This document shows, in pieces, positions 10,116-21,127 of a stretch of 64,000 nucleotides of DNA (position 1 is its first letter; each line of letters opens with the position of its first letter). This stretch comes from Symmetrospora coprosmae. Lineage: Eukaryota > Basidiomycota > Cystobasidiomycetes > Symmetrosporaceae. The stretch is from positions 124,001 through 188,000 of the forward strand of contig VUYT01000029.1 in the NCBI GenBank assembly GCA_008802785.1, in the 5' to 3' direction. The position numbers were made by a program, and so were the translations under genes. The notes beneath the pieces are model-generated. The model searched no databases, was not told the DNA's origin, and was given only the letters and a program-made list of their open reading frames with translations.

Positions 10116-12257
10116 GGAACGTCCAAACTGTGACACAATCGTGGTTCTGCTGCGGACTATTCTGCTCTTGCGTGCACGCGTCCTTGGAGAAGCATGGCAG
10201 GCAGCTATACACACGCGTCTCCGTGCATTTTTGGCAGCTGTGTTGCGATCCGTCGCCTTCTACATCCCATGAATGCATTTTACCAGACAGCAAAATAGGT
10301 CATCTCTGCTGCGTGGCGGGGAGGCCATCGTCTCGCTGCGACATCGTGGCGTGCCAGGAGACTCAACAACCACAGTCTGAGCTGCATCGAATCCATCTAT
10401 CATCGTCCATCTATCAAGCTGTCAACTACGTGATGAAAGCTCAATCCCACCTCGTATGATCGGGCAAACGAAAACCCGCCGCCGTGGTACTGGAGGCTTT
10501 GACGAGGTCTCCAAGGCAGGCAGCGTCTGCACTCACTCAAGAATATCGCCCCTTTCGTCAACGCAGCGTGCCAGCTTGTAGCCGGAATTCGATTGAGGCT
10601 AGATTGTCTACCCGCCCGGCGACGCGCAGACACTTCCGTCATCTGCTGTGCACCACTTATCTGGACCTCTCAGACCTCTCAGACCGCTCTCCGACCTCCT
10701 CCACCGCCTTTCGATGCGTGCGAGCTCATTGTACATCCCCGAGCACCGCGGTCTACAATCCGGGCTTGGGATACAGCTCGCGCCGTGGCAGCCGTCGCGC
10801 CTTGCTCATCACACCAAGCTCAGCCTGCCTGGTGAGTTGCTGATCGATCGCAAGGCGACTACTTTGCACAGCATTGAATGATCGCCTCGGCCGCCCGAGC
10901 TCTGCAACAGTTGCCCCCTTACGAGACCGCTCTGCTCCAAAGTGCTTGCAATCAGGCCGCACATGTCCGGTACGCTATGCAAGGAGCAGGAGCTCGACTT
11001 AGTCTGAACCTCGCATGCTGAAGTCTCGTCTTTTGGCAGATGAGCAACGAGCGGAGGAGTTGATTGCGAATGTAGCGTGCTTGCCGTTGTGTGCTATCTC
11101 TTCCAATGTGTACACCAGGTCTACGAGATATCTAGCGACCTCCCTGCTGTTTGCTCTGCAGTGTCGAAACCAGGAACATCGACGAGTCCAGGAACCGGTT
11201 GACCTGCAATGAAAAAGAAGCGGCACAGGCACTCTCAATCAGTGCATATGCAATGCCTCGCAGGTTGTTCAACGCACGCAAGTCGAGAGGCATTCTTCAT
11301 CCTTCCTGTAAGCCAAGCAAGCACCGACCGCGCCGGTCAGTTTCGACGCCTTTCTTTCTGTCGGAAGACTTCGACCCAGACCAGCGACTACTGTCGTTCC
11401 TCACCTTCGGAGCGAGCTAGCATTCAATTGTGGCCTGCAAGTCTCGTTGCATCGCACTAGGAACTCGTTAATGGAGGATCTGCGAGTGAGGTACGGACGT
11501 TCAGAGGAATGGGGGCAGAAAGGAGGAACGGACGTGTCGGCCAGCAGCAGACTGTGCCATGCTCGCATCACGAACTGGAGAGCTGCCTTCTTCTGTTCTT
11601 GAGTGAGGAAGTTGCTAAGCTCGAGCTAGATTGCGAATGTCGAAGCGATGGCGTCAGCTCCGTTAAGGCGCTACGCAGGGTGCCACTGAATTCTCGACGG
11701 ATGCCGCTACCGTGCCGCAAGGGACTATAGCAAGAACTTGCTTTCGTCCAGCATCAGAAGCTCCCTCGCGGACGGTAGGCGGATGTCTTGCTCGCCGATA
11801 AGCGGCTGGCCCGAGATCCGCAGAGATCCGGTGACAGCTTTGCTGGACAGCCTGACAGAGAAGCCCACCTTAGTTGCTTCGTCAAAGCTGTTGATCGTGT
11901 CTAGTGCTCCGGACATTGCTGAACAGACTCAGACGTGTTCGCTTCTTTCGTAATCGATGTCGAGTGGGTGAAACAAATGGACGTTGCTCCTGTTCGGGCC
12001 TCAAAAAGCACGGCCACGGGACTTCGGTCCATACCAAGCATCGCGTCTTTCATACGAGATACGAGAACACGCTTCGTTCCGCCGGTCTTCGCGCGCTCTT
12101 CATTGCGTAACTGCACAACAACACGCTGAACTGCTGCACACTGCGTACATGCGATAGAAGGAGCATAGATGAAGCATTCCTGCCTAGCCAAAGCTTGCTA
12201 GCCCTCGCCAGGATTCACTTGACAGCATGGGCCACACGCCTGCTCAGAACGGAGATC
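10116..12257. other. Unassigned region upstream of gene-dense part
   Basis: No gene with recognisable domains was found. Two short open frames on the minus strand at 11725-11916 and 11901-12191 overlap in different frames. They could be fragments of a small gene, but I see neither a homologous domain nor a splice pair joining them, so I do not call them. The rest appears non-coding. Confidence 0.45.
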
Positions 12258-12300
12258 TGTTCATGGGGACGAGGACGAAGACGGAGACGAAGACGAAGAC
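12258..12300. repeat. GAAGAC-type microsatellite
   Basis: A run of GAC/GAA triplets (GACGAGGACGAAGACGGAGA and onward) lies immediately beyond the stop codon of the sphingomyelinase-like gene, in its presumed 3' untranslated region on the minus strand. Confidence 0.8.
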
Positions 12301-14796
12301 TTAGAGTTGAGGAATCTGCCCCATTTGGAGATGGGCGGACAGCAGAACACCTACATCATCCCGCTCGACCTCTTTTAGTCTGGCTTGCATACCTTGAAGA
12401 AGCTCACGCAGGCCGAAGGCGTTCTTGAATAGATGTGGCGCTCCGTCTTCATCTTCCTCAGCGGTATATGCACGGAGATGTGTAGGCCTGGGACTTCCGA
12501 AAGCACGACTTTCGCTCCCCTTGATCTCCTCGTACGAACAAGGCTCTTCGCTCCTGCTCCTCCGCATCTTGCATATGGCGTACCGTTGGCACCTCTCCGA
12601 TCGACAAGCTCTGTGGGCCGCGAAGCCTGTGCCCCGGTACTTGTTGAAGACGTATCGCCGAAAGGCAGTTTCGGAAGTCTCGAAGACTTCACTCAAGCGA
12701 TGCCAGAAAGCTGGCACGAGAGGGGACGTCGACTCAAGCGGCGGATCAACCAGCGTCCCGTAATCCTCTCGAGCGGAGTGAAGAAGCTTCCACGGGAGAG
12801 GTCCTTGGGTGCCGGGGCCCAACTCTGTGATATTGACAAAGTACTCGCGGTAGTCCCAGATTTCACCTGTCGCCTCGTCAATCTCGTATACGCGATAACC
12901 AGGGTTGACGAGACCACCGAAGGGCGTGACTGCTGCGCCGGTTAAGGCCAAGCTCGATGCTGTCTCGGCTGTCTTTCGAGCAGGCGTTGAGTAGCTGATG
13001 GTTATGTCGCCAGAGTGCGTGTGGCCGTACAACTGAGCCACCACCGTTGAGCGGTACCGCTGCACGACTTGGTCAAAGTAGTGAGACTGGGCTGGAAAGG
13101 CCAGGCGAGGCGCAGCGTGACCGAGGATGATGGCGCGCTGTCCTATCGCTTCGGCAGCCTGGAGTTCGGCAATGAGGAAGGCTAGGATGCCCTCTGGGTC
13201 CGGCGACTGGTATTCGGTGTCGTAAAGATAGAAGTTGTCTGGACTCCAGAAGTTCGTGTTTCTAGTGACGTCAACGTATATTCAGCTGTGTTTCATATAT
13301 GCGGCAATGGAAGGCGCGGGGAATGGGCTACTCACAGGCTGATGAAGCGAAGGCGCATGTCCGGCTCCTCGACGGAATAGCAGCCGACTTGGTCGACAAA
13401 AATACTGCGATTCGTCTGACTCGAGTTCATCCAGTCCTTCCAGGCGTTATAATGCACATCATAGACCCATTGCGACTCCTGAAAGGCTTTGCGGTTGTAC
13501 GAGGGTGGGAAAAGGTTAACGGGGGTGATGTCGCTGAACAGTGGCGAGAAATCAGCTTCGCTCAGCGCCAGCCGTGGACAAACCGCATAGAAACTCACTG
13601 ATTGCCAATTGTGGCGATGACAGGCATCTTGAAGGCAGAGCGCATGATGGCATAGGCTTCGAGGATATCACGCGATGTAGACTCTTTGGTCTCTTCCCAA
13701 ACAGCGTCTAGGCGCCAAGGCATCAGAGTTGTTCGGGCGAAGATGCATCCGAGAATGTCTGGTTGCACTCACGACTGGTCATATCGCCTGTCGATATAAC
13801 GGCAACGGCATCGCCTGCGACTTCGTTGACGTGGTGCAGCATGCTGGTGAAGAGCGAGTACGGCGTATCGCAGTGAGGGTTGCCGAAAGGTCCGGCTGGA
13901 GACTTGAACTGGGTGATAGACGAGAGGGGTGGATTGGAGGATGCTCGGCAGCACAGGACCCGGCCGCATGCTGCCTCCGCGCCCGTCTTGTACGCTGGAT
14001 CGATGTGCAGGTCACTGATGTGGACAAGCTTGCGTGTCTTGACCGGACCGCTGCGGCGCTTGCGCGGGGGGCGCGTGATGTGAGGTGCGGGGAACATCTC
14101 GCTTGGCCAGTCCTGCACAGACTCGCCTCTTCCCGAGCAGAGTCCGAACATCTTGCGGCAGAAGGCCGCCGCCGTTCTCTTATTTGGTTGTATCTGACGG
14201 AGAGATTGGGCAATAATGGGCCCTTGCCTCTCGAGGGCGCCCCTGCAGACATCCTCTGGCTGTATCCGGAGGTCAATGCAGATGTTGGTGAAGGTTGATG
14301 TGAAAGCGTGATCCCCGAGCAGAGCGAGCTGCCGGATTGGGACGAGCAGCGAGAAGCAGGTGGAGCAGGTTGAGAGGCTCGACAGGCTGGACAGGAGCTG
14401 GAGTAGGATGCCGGCAGTGTATGAGCGCGAGAAGACGAGGAAGAGGACAATGCCGATGACGATGGATGCGATGGTGGTAATGACGATGCCAACCACGATC
14501 TTCCTTCTCCTGCGCAGCTTGCAGGTATTGCTACTGCTGCCAGCGCCGCCGCACAGTCTGCGTCGCATGCTCCATGTCGATGATCGTCGAGCTCGCTGTC
14601 CGTAGCGTCCAGCGGATGGTGGCGAGGCGTCACCTTCTGACCTCGACGGCTGCTGCAATGTCCCATACGCGACGTGCCTCTCTTCGGTGCCCCGACCATC
14701 CTGCTCCCGCTGCTCTTCTCGCTGAGCAGCCAATCCCTCTCCTGCATCTTGGTGCTGTCCTCGCAGCAGCCGTGTCCGCTCGCCCGTCATTGTCAA
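12301..14796 (-). CDS. Acid sphingomyelinase-like phosphodiesterase
   Basis: This is predicted to hydrolyse sphingomyelin-type or related phosphodiesters in the secretory or vacuolar lumen or outside the cell. Four exons are visible: 14796-13773, 13707-13599, 13533-13336 and 13261-12301, coding for about 763 residues. Residues ~100-123 form one hydrophobic segment after a basic cytosolic tail, giving a type II membrane anchor. Residues ~153-220 are a six-cysteine saposin-B domain. The calcineurin-type phosphodiesterase domain follows, with metal ligands SDLHID (~261-266), STGDMTS (~335), GNHD and GHTHSGD. The GNHD histidine codon is completed only by splicing of the 65-bp intron 13598-13534. 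The saposin plus metallophosphatase layout is that of SMPD1. Fungal relatives usually have a cleaved signal peptide, so the anchor is notable. Substrate is inferred from the family. Confidence 0.88.
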
Positions 14797-15160
14797 CTCC
14801 TTGCTGCAAAGCGAAACGCTATGCCGCGCTAGTCGAGCACGTCGCTGTCGCTGTCGCAGTCGGCTGTCTCTTCGGCTTCAGACAGCACTCACAGCTGCAA
14901 TCACTCATACATAATATTCAGTTGGTCGGTGGAGAGGGTCAAAGGAGAGTCGAGCCCAGCGGGAGAGCGGTGGCGGCGGTTGGCTGACTAAGCACCGAGA
15001 GCCTCGTCGGCGACTAATCATCTGATCCGCAGCAGGCATGCATCAGCAGCATACGATGAGGCCCACGTAGTGCACGCGTCGGAGGGTACGCTCACGTCCA
15101 TCTACTACTACAGCGGGGCCCTTGATCTCTCGGCTTGAAGGCGGGATAATGCCCATCAAT
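14797..15160. promoter_or_regulatory. Intergenic: sphingomyelinase promoter region
   Basis: This 364-bp gap separates two minus-strand genes. It must hold the promoter of the sphingomyelinase-like gene and the 3' end of the methyltransferase gene. I see no specific regulatory motif beyond mixed-sequence DNA. Confidence 0.3.
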
Positions 15161-16832
15161 CTAAATTCGCACGCCATCTGACGCTTCTACGCCCGCGTCA
15201 ACCGCATCTCTGCTCCCGACATGCACCCCAATCTGATTGAACTTTACGCTCTCATTTCCGACGGACATCCAGTGGCCCCGCTCCCCTCGGCCGCGTGGAG
15301 TGTAGCGTGCAAACAGCTCGAGCACGGATGGATGCGCCGTCTGCAGGTAAGGAGCAACTAATTCCAATATTTGCGGTTTCCTAGAATGACCAAGTGGCAT
15401 CGAGAGGAACGCCTTCGACTTTGGAAGTCGTTGCATCCGAGCGTCCAGGGCGAGATGGAACGGGTTGTGCCACCCGAGAATGAGGCCTATCGAGGAGGAA
15501 ACGCAGCTCAGCAGATGATGCATAGATCCTTGGCAGGAAATTGCACCCTTTCCATCTCCGCTATGCTTCACCTTCGTAGCACCGACGGGGTGATGGGCCA
15601 TGCAGACTCCAGACAGGCAGTCCGCCCTCAGCGACGGAAGATGCCGGATCATCTTGCTTGCCATCGATCTTCTTTTCGCTAGACGTGATCTTCACCCAAT
15701 ACCAGTCTGAAGTCTCGCGAACATTCCAATCGGGGAGCAGCTTTTCCTTCACAAAGGCACGGTACTTGGGATGGTTGGTGACCCAAACGCCAATCAGGAC
15801 GGGTCGCTTAGCAGCCGCCTTCAGCAGGATACTGGGGAGATCGATCTTGTACAGGTCGTACAAGTCCATTTCGTGGTAGCTCGATGATCTTCGTACGGAC
15901 TTGCTGCGCCAGGGTGGGTCTGTCATTACATACAAGGACAAGTGAGTACACAAGCTATTCGATAAGGTGCAGAGACGAGCTCACCCATAATGACGAGATC
16001 GTAGGACGTGTCTGCTCAGCACGACCAGGTCAGCTTATAGATCCGGCTCTTTGCTGCAGAGACTGGTCACAAACCCATCGCCAACAATCTGGGTCGCCAA
16101 CTTGTCAAGTCGCTGATGTTAAAGCCGCTGCGAGGAGGAATCAAGAAGGAGCCCGCTGGAGTGCGGAGGATTGCAGGAGACGGTCCCTCGTTCAAATGGC
16201 TTCTGTGACACAGCCCGCCGAGGGTCATGCTAGTTTCTGCGGCACGCCAGGTTGAGAGCGATGTGGTTGCGGAAGCAGGCAGATAGGGAAGGGCGACGCC
16301 ATCGTTAACATCGTTGACAACTGGCGCATAGTCTTTGGTTAGCCGCACCAGAACCGAGTCGTACGCTCTCATGCTCTGAGATCGGCTCTTCGACTGCCTG
16401 ATCATGCTGGTCCCTGACCTCCCGCAGTGCTAACTCCAAGGCTGCCAGATCGAGCGAAGTCTCGCTTGCTGCAGAAACAGTGTCGGATGCCAGGGCGATC
16501 TCGGCTCTCGTCCAGCCCAATGGCAGAGTTGCCAGCCATTGCTCCCTCACGCTCTGTACGGCAGCTTCTAGCCAGTGAACGATCGACTGGTGATGGCGTT
16601 GGGCAAGAACATCATTGTCTGATTGGGAAGCTGGGTTCCGCTTCCGCTTCCTGCTGGGGGCTACCATTCCGGAGTCGTACGGCGAGGTAACAGGAGTAGC
16701 ATGATGCAGGGTGTGCCAGTTGTCCGGGAGGCCATTGTCGAGGCTGGCGAACGCGTCGAAGAGGCAATGACCGGCCGCGGTCTCCGTCAAAATGCTGGAC
16801 GGGCCACTCGAGCGAGCCACGCGCGGCGGCAT
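15161..16832 (-). CDS. METTL4: METTL4-type MT-A70 adenine methyltransferase
   Basis: Likely an N6-adenine methyltransferase of the METTL4 branch, acting on DNA or on small RNAs such as U2 snRNA in other organisms; its substrate here is unknown. The C-terminal half is clear: a YDLVIMDPPW motif holding the catalytic DPPW, then YHEMDLYDLYKIDL, IGVWVTNHPKY, GHSRKP and the closing LELFAR and GNE...KF blocks. Exons at the 3' side are firm: one ending at 16075, a 27-nt microexon 16011-15985, then 15919-15572 and 15486-15161; phases agree throughout. The N-terminal part (basic, KRKRNP) is less sure. A short 43-bp intron near 16419-16377 would restore frame, and another junction may exist. The start could be 16832 or a Met further in. 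HEM25 diverges from it about 210 bp away. Confidence 0.85.
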
Positions 16833-17044
16833 AGTGCGCAGAGACAGACTGATGTACTAATTAGACATTCGCGGTGGTATAGACAAGTGTGTGCAAGAGG
16901 GGCCGCAGGGTGAGGGAGCCCTCGTCGTCAGTGGCCAACCCTCGGGTCTGTTCCGATCCGACATCATCGCGCGCGCGTCTGCAGATACTCGTATAGATGC
17001 CAGAGAATGCGGAAGGCTCATCTTCCTGCACTTCCCAACCGCCA
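16833..17044. promoter_or_regulatory. Divergent promoter, METTL4 / HEM25
   Basis: This 212-bp gap separates the minus-strand methyltransferase from the plus-strand carrier, so it likely serves both as promoter. Open minus-strand frames extend across it but are antisense to HEM25 exons and are not called as genes. Confidence 0.45.
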
Positions 17045-18458
17045 ATGTCGCGCGAAGCGAAACGGAGCCGAACAGCAAAGACCCGAACGTCCTTGATCTC
17101 GGGCGCTCTCAGCGGTTTCACAAGCTGCATCGTGCTTCAAGTCAGTTAGGGCGATGTGCCATCAACCGGACTTCCGGACGAGCCTCTGCCTCAGCTGAAG
17201 ATCCTTGCAACCTCCCACCATTGTCTCGCGCCTGTAGCCACTGGACCTGCTCAAGACTCGCCTGCAGCAGGGTGACTTCCAGGCCCAAATCGCCCAACGC
17301 GGCCATGGCACTGGAGCAATCAGTCAGCCTTTGCGAAAGACGTGAGCGAAATTCGTCACCTTCCATTTGACATCCGGTTGCGAGCGCAGGGGAATGCAGC
17401 ACTACCAGTCCGGCTCGGCCGGGGTCCACTAACTGCAGTCGCGGCTGACGTGGACCTTGATATACATTCCTCCCCTTGATCTCTCTCCTCTTTGCAATCG
17501 CATGTCCTGCATCAAGCGGCCGAACTCTTCAAGCCGCCAAGTTGGTTCTCGAGAAGGATGGCATCCTTGGTCTGTGGCGCGGAACAACGCCAACTATCGC
17601 ACGGTCGGTCAAACCGCGCCCCTCTTCGTATCGTACTGCCCGCCTGATAGAGGTCTATATTCCATTTGCAGTAACGTGCCTGGCGTTGCGCTTTACTTTG
17701 CGAGCTTGAAGTGAGTGTGGATGCAACCTGTCCGTGTCTGACCGGCCTAATCAACCCGTCCTTTGGGCTGGGCAGTCAGCTCCGGACCGTGCTTCCAAAT
17801 ACCGTCTTGGGTAATCTCACTGCAGGCGGCACAGCTCGCAGCTCTGTAGGTCTCGTTTTGATGCCAATGACGGTCATCAAGACGCGAATGGAATCCAGCA
17901 TTTACACCGGGCGAACCACAATCCTCGGCGTAGCAAAAGATATTCTTTCGACTCAAGGCATTCGTGGCCTATTCGCTGGCTTCTGGCCCACCACTCTTCG
18001 GGATGCGCCAACAGCCGGTCTATTCCTTGTGGCTTACGAGCAAGCCCGTCGCGTATTGGTACCTATCCGTAGTCTGCCGTTGACCAGCGTGGACGCTGCT
18101 GCTGGTGAGTCCGGCTATGTGATAGCTCTTCCTGCAGTCTGCAATTGGACTTTCGTCGAAGGCCTCGGTTGATTGCGCAGACTGAAACATTGCGGCTATC
18201 ACCTCACCCTTACTAGGCGCTCTGGCCGCTGGCTTTTCTACTTTCGCTACCGCACCGTTCGACACGATCAAGACACGCAGACAGTTACGACCGGAGATGT
18301 ACACTGGGATTTGGCAAACAGCAGCTTTGATATTCCGGCAGGAATCGACAGCAGGGTTTTTCCGAGGGGTTGCGCTGAGGTGTGTTCGCAAAGCAGCTAG
18401 CAGCGGTATTGCGTGGTCATTGGTGAGTGGTTGGCTATCGCGTGGCTTGGCCGTATGA
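17045..18458 (+). CDS. HEM25: Mitochondrial glycine carrier Hem25/SLC25A38
   Basis: An inner-membrane mitochondrial carrier predicted to import glycine for 5-aminolevulinate and haem synthesis. Six exons fit: 17045-17140, 17238-17341, 17517-17603, 17672-17710, 17776-18104 and 18217-18458. They total 897 nt, an exact 298 codons plus stop, close to the family length of about 300. All three carrier repeats carry the signature: PLDLLKTR, PMTVIKTR and PFDTIKTR. The start is supported by SLISGALSGFTSCIVLQ, the usual first helix, preceded by a short basic N-terminus. The PMTVIKTR form (Thr for Asp/Glu in repeat two) is characteristic of this subfamily. One acceptor (AAG at 17514-17516) is unusual. 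It converges with the prolyl-tRNA synthetase gene, the two stops being 103 bp apart. Confidence 0.9.
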
Positions 18459-18561
18459 CTCCCTGTCTGCCTAGCACTGACATCGCTTCACAACAACAAT
18501 ACTGCATGTGTCGCAGTATGAGGGTCTCATTCGTAGATTTGCGTGACATATGCTACCCTGA

Positions 18562-20944
18562 TCATCTCGGCCTGTTCCAAAGACTGCCGCTCGATCGCAG
18601 CCGGGCACCGGAGGCTGACGCACGGCAGTCTGCCAAAAGGGCCAGCAAATTCTCTGCGGTGCACAGCGTTGAGTCGCCTGTCGACCGCACCTGCACCTCC
18701 AACTTTTGCTCCTGCTGCCAATGCCGACCCGCAATCACTAAGAACGGGTAGCCGGATAGCTCTCCGTCCTTCATCCGCTTGCCGAACGACATCTCGTATC
18801 TGTCGTCAATGATGACATCCTGCTCCTGAGCGCGGACCGACGGATCGGGGCTGAACAGAGTCGCCAGCACTTCTCTGGCAATGGCTTGGCTGGTCGCCAA
18901 GATGCAGACTTCGTACGGCGCTACCGCGACAGGCCAAACAAGGCCCTTGGCATCTGCACAGACTTCGGCGATGGAGCCCAGCAGGCGCGATACACCGATG
19001 CCGTAGCAGCCCATCTGGAAGAAGGCTCTTGGTTGTGGTTGTGGTCCAGTTCCCGCGCCAGAGCGAGCGAATGACGCATCAAGCGCCTCCGAGTATTTGG
19101 TCCCTAGCAGGAATGTGTGTCCAATTTCTATGGATGTTTCGGCTAGCAGCGGCCGGTTGCACTGCACGCAGGCGTCTTTGTCTCGAGCGGTCCGAAGATC
19201 TGTCACCTCATAGGATGGCGGTTGTGGCCATATTGAGCGTGGAGACTGTCCCCCTAGTGCCTTTTCCACCAGTTCCATCGCCGTCTCTTCATCCACAGAG
19301 GCGCAGGCTTCGTCTAGCAGAACAGACAACGTGTTCCAATCGTCCAACGGCCTACCAAGGAGGACGGTTCTGGCGTTGGGATATCTTTTGCGGATCTTGA
19401 CTAGATTCAGCGAGTCCTGGTTGCGTGTGATCGCGATGCCGAGTGAGCGGGTGTCAGGTAAATCGACCAAAGTGGTTGTGCAATGATCTGCATCCAAGAG
19501 ACTGCTCGGCAAAGGTACGGCCGATCTTGCCATCTCGGAGTTTGCCGAGGTTGCGCAAGTTCGGCAGGTAATGAGAGTGTCTTCACCGGCTGCGGGCCAC
19601 GGTACCTCGTAAGCTGTGGCTTTCATACGCAGAATGCTTGTCACAGTTGTCTGGTAGCTTACCTGGAGAGACGTAGTGGAATTCGTGCGATGCAGTCCCT
19701 CCGATATTACCTGTGTCCGCAACAGCCTGCGCGTGTAGAGATACGAGGCGTCAGAGAGCGCGTCTGGACAACGGGGAATTGCTCGCCAACTAACCACACG
19801 ATAGGGCAGCCCTATCGCGTCAAATATGCGACAGTAAGCGGCCTTGGCATCATCGTACGAATGTTCGGCGTCTTGGAGCGTAGCATCGAATGTGTACAGA
19901 TCCTTCATGAGAAACTCGCGGCCTCGCAAGAGGCCTGCTCTAGGCCGAGCTTCATCTCTGAACTTTCGCCCTGAAGGCGCGGGTAGATGTCAGCGATTCA
20001 GTAACAGCGCCTCAGTTTCAGCGTCCGCCGTTCTGTGGTGCCGTTTGGGGCATGTAAGCGCCAGGCGGGACCCACCGATCTGAAATAACCGCACAGGCAG
20101 CGCTTTCTCGCTCAAAACGTCGTCCGACACGAGTGCGGTAATCTCCTCTTCGTGCGTTGGCGCGAGCAGCATTTCTGTCTTTCGTCTGTCTTGCAGACGC
20201 CACAGCTGTTCCAGAGGTGCGGTGTCTCAGCTAGGAACTCCGGAACCTGAGGGCGACAGACACATACCTCATTCCCTGTGGAGTCCCATCGACCAGACCG
20301 CTTCCAAAGAGCAGGTGGGAGGAGATTTGGGAGCGAAACTTTCGAAGCATCTGCGAAGAGGGACGGAGAGGGAATCGGCTGGAAGGATAAGACGCCATGT
20401 CGTGCTCGCTCGAGGCCGTCGCTGCTGCCATGCTGACGCACCCAAAGAGTACATCTCGTGCTCAATGATCTTTTCAAGCTTTTCGAGGACCCGCTGACCG
20501 AATGGCAGCAAGCTATAGATGCCAGCGGATGACTGCCAGACGTATCCCGGGAGCTCGTTGTCAGATTCGGCAAGGCAATTCTACAGCAGAATGGTAAGGG
20601 AAGCGGACAGGCCAGAACGAGCGCACCTGCCTGATGAAGCCGGCCTTGATCAGGTAGTCGACACTCCGCAGCGTTTCGGTGCCTTGGCTGCGGTCCACTT
20701 TCGACGTAGGGGCATAAATCCTGGACAGAAGAGCGGGCTTTGCGAAAGTGGCTGTGGCCAGCCCGCGGCGTCCCGCATCTGGCAACTGCAGCCTCTGGCG
20801 TACTAATGGACGCTGCCTCCTTGCCCCGGCTAACATAGCTTCGTGCACGGCCTCAAGTAGATTACCAACGAGTCCGGATGGCAAGAGATGCTGAAGTCGG
20901 CCGTGCTCCGATGTGGCCGGATGCATGAGACGGCTGCATTGCAA
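18562..20944 (-). CDS. AIM10: Mitochondrial-type prolyl-tRNA synthetase
   Basis: A class II aminoacyl-tRNA synthetase that charges tRNA-Pro, most likely in mitochondria because it is of the bacterial type and has an arginine-rich, acid-poor N-terminus. Visible parts in order: [55 protein letters not shown] (motif 1 region); [29 protein letters not shown] (motif 2); an insertion region; [12 protein letters not shown] (motif 3); and a C-terminal anticodon-binding domain. Five exons join with correct phases: breaks occur after AGFIRQ, after MYSL, after STGNE (a very short exon-intron stretch) and before GRKFRDE. It ends convergent with HEM25 and starts 183 bp from the end of the SDR gene. Confidence 0.9.
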
Positions 20945-21127
20945 GGCTCGGTGAAGAGAGACAGGGTAGTGATACTAATCAGACGTGTGCTTCTGCGGGC
21001 ATTCTAGCGGCAAGCCCGGACAATGTCACGACCTAAATGCGCTGGAGAAACTGATTTGCGATCACACACGATCCACCGCAACGGAGAATGAAGCACTCTA
21101 CCACAGGCTGCATCCGCTTCTTGCTGT

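Noticed and set aside
11901-12191. 97-codon minus-strand frame, possibly a small gene with 11725-11916
   Set aside because: The two frames overlap out of phase with no splice pair between them and match nothing I recognise.
13729-14298. 189-codon plus-strand frame over the sphingomyelinase gene
   Set aside because: Antisense shadow of conserved saposin and phosphodiesterase sequence.
16861-17429. Two-exon minus-strand hypothetical gene next to METTL4
   Set aside because: It is the antisense of HEM25 exons 1 and 2, whose conserved motifs and exact 298-codon length decide the strand.
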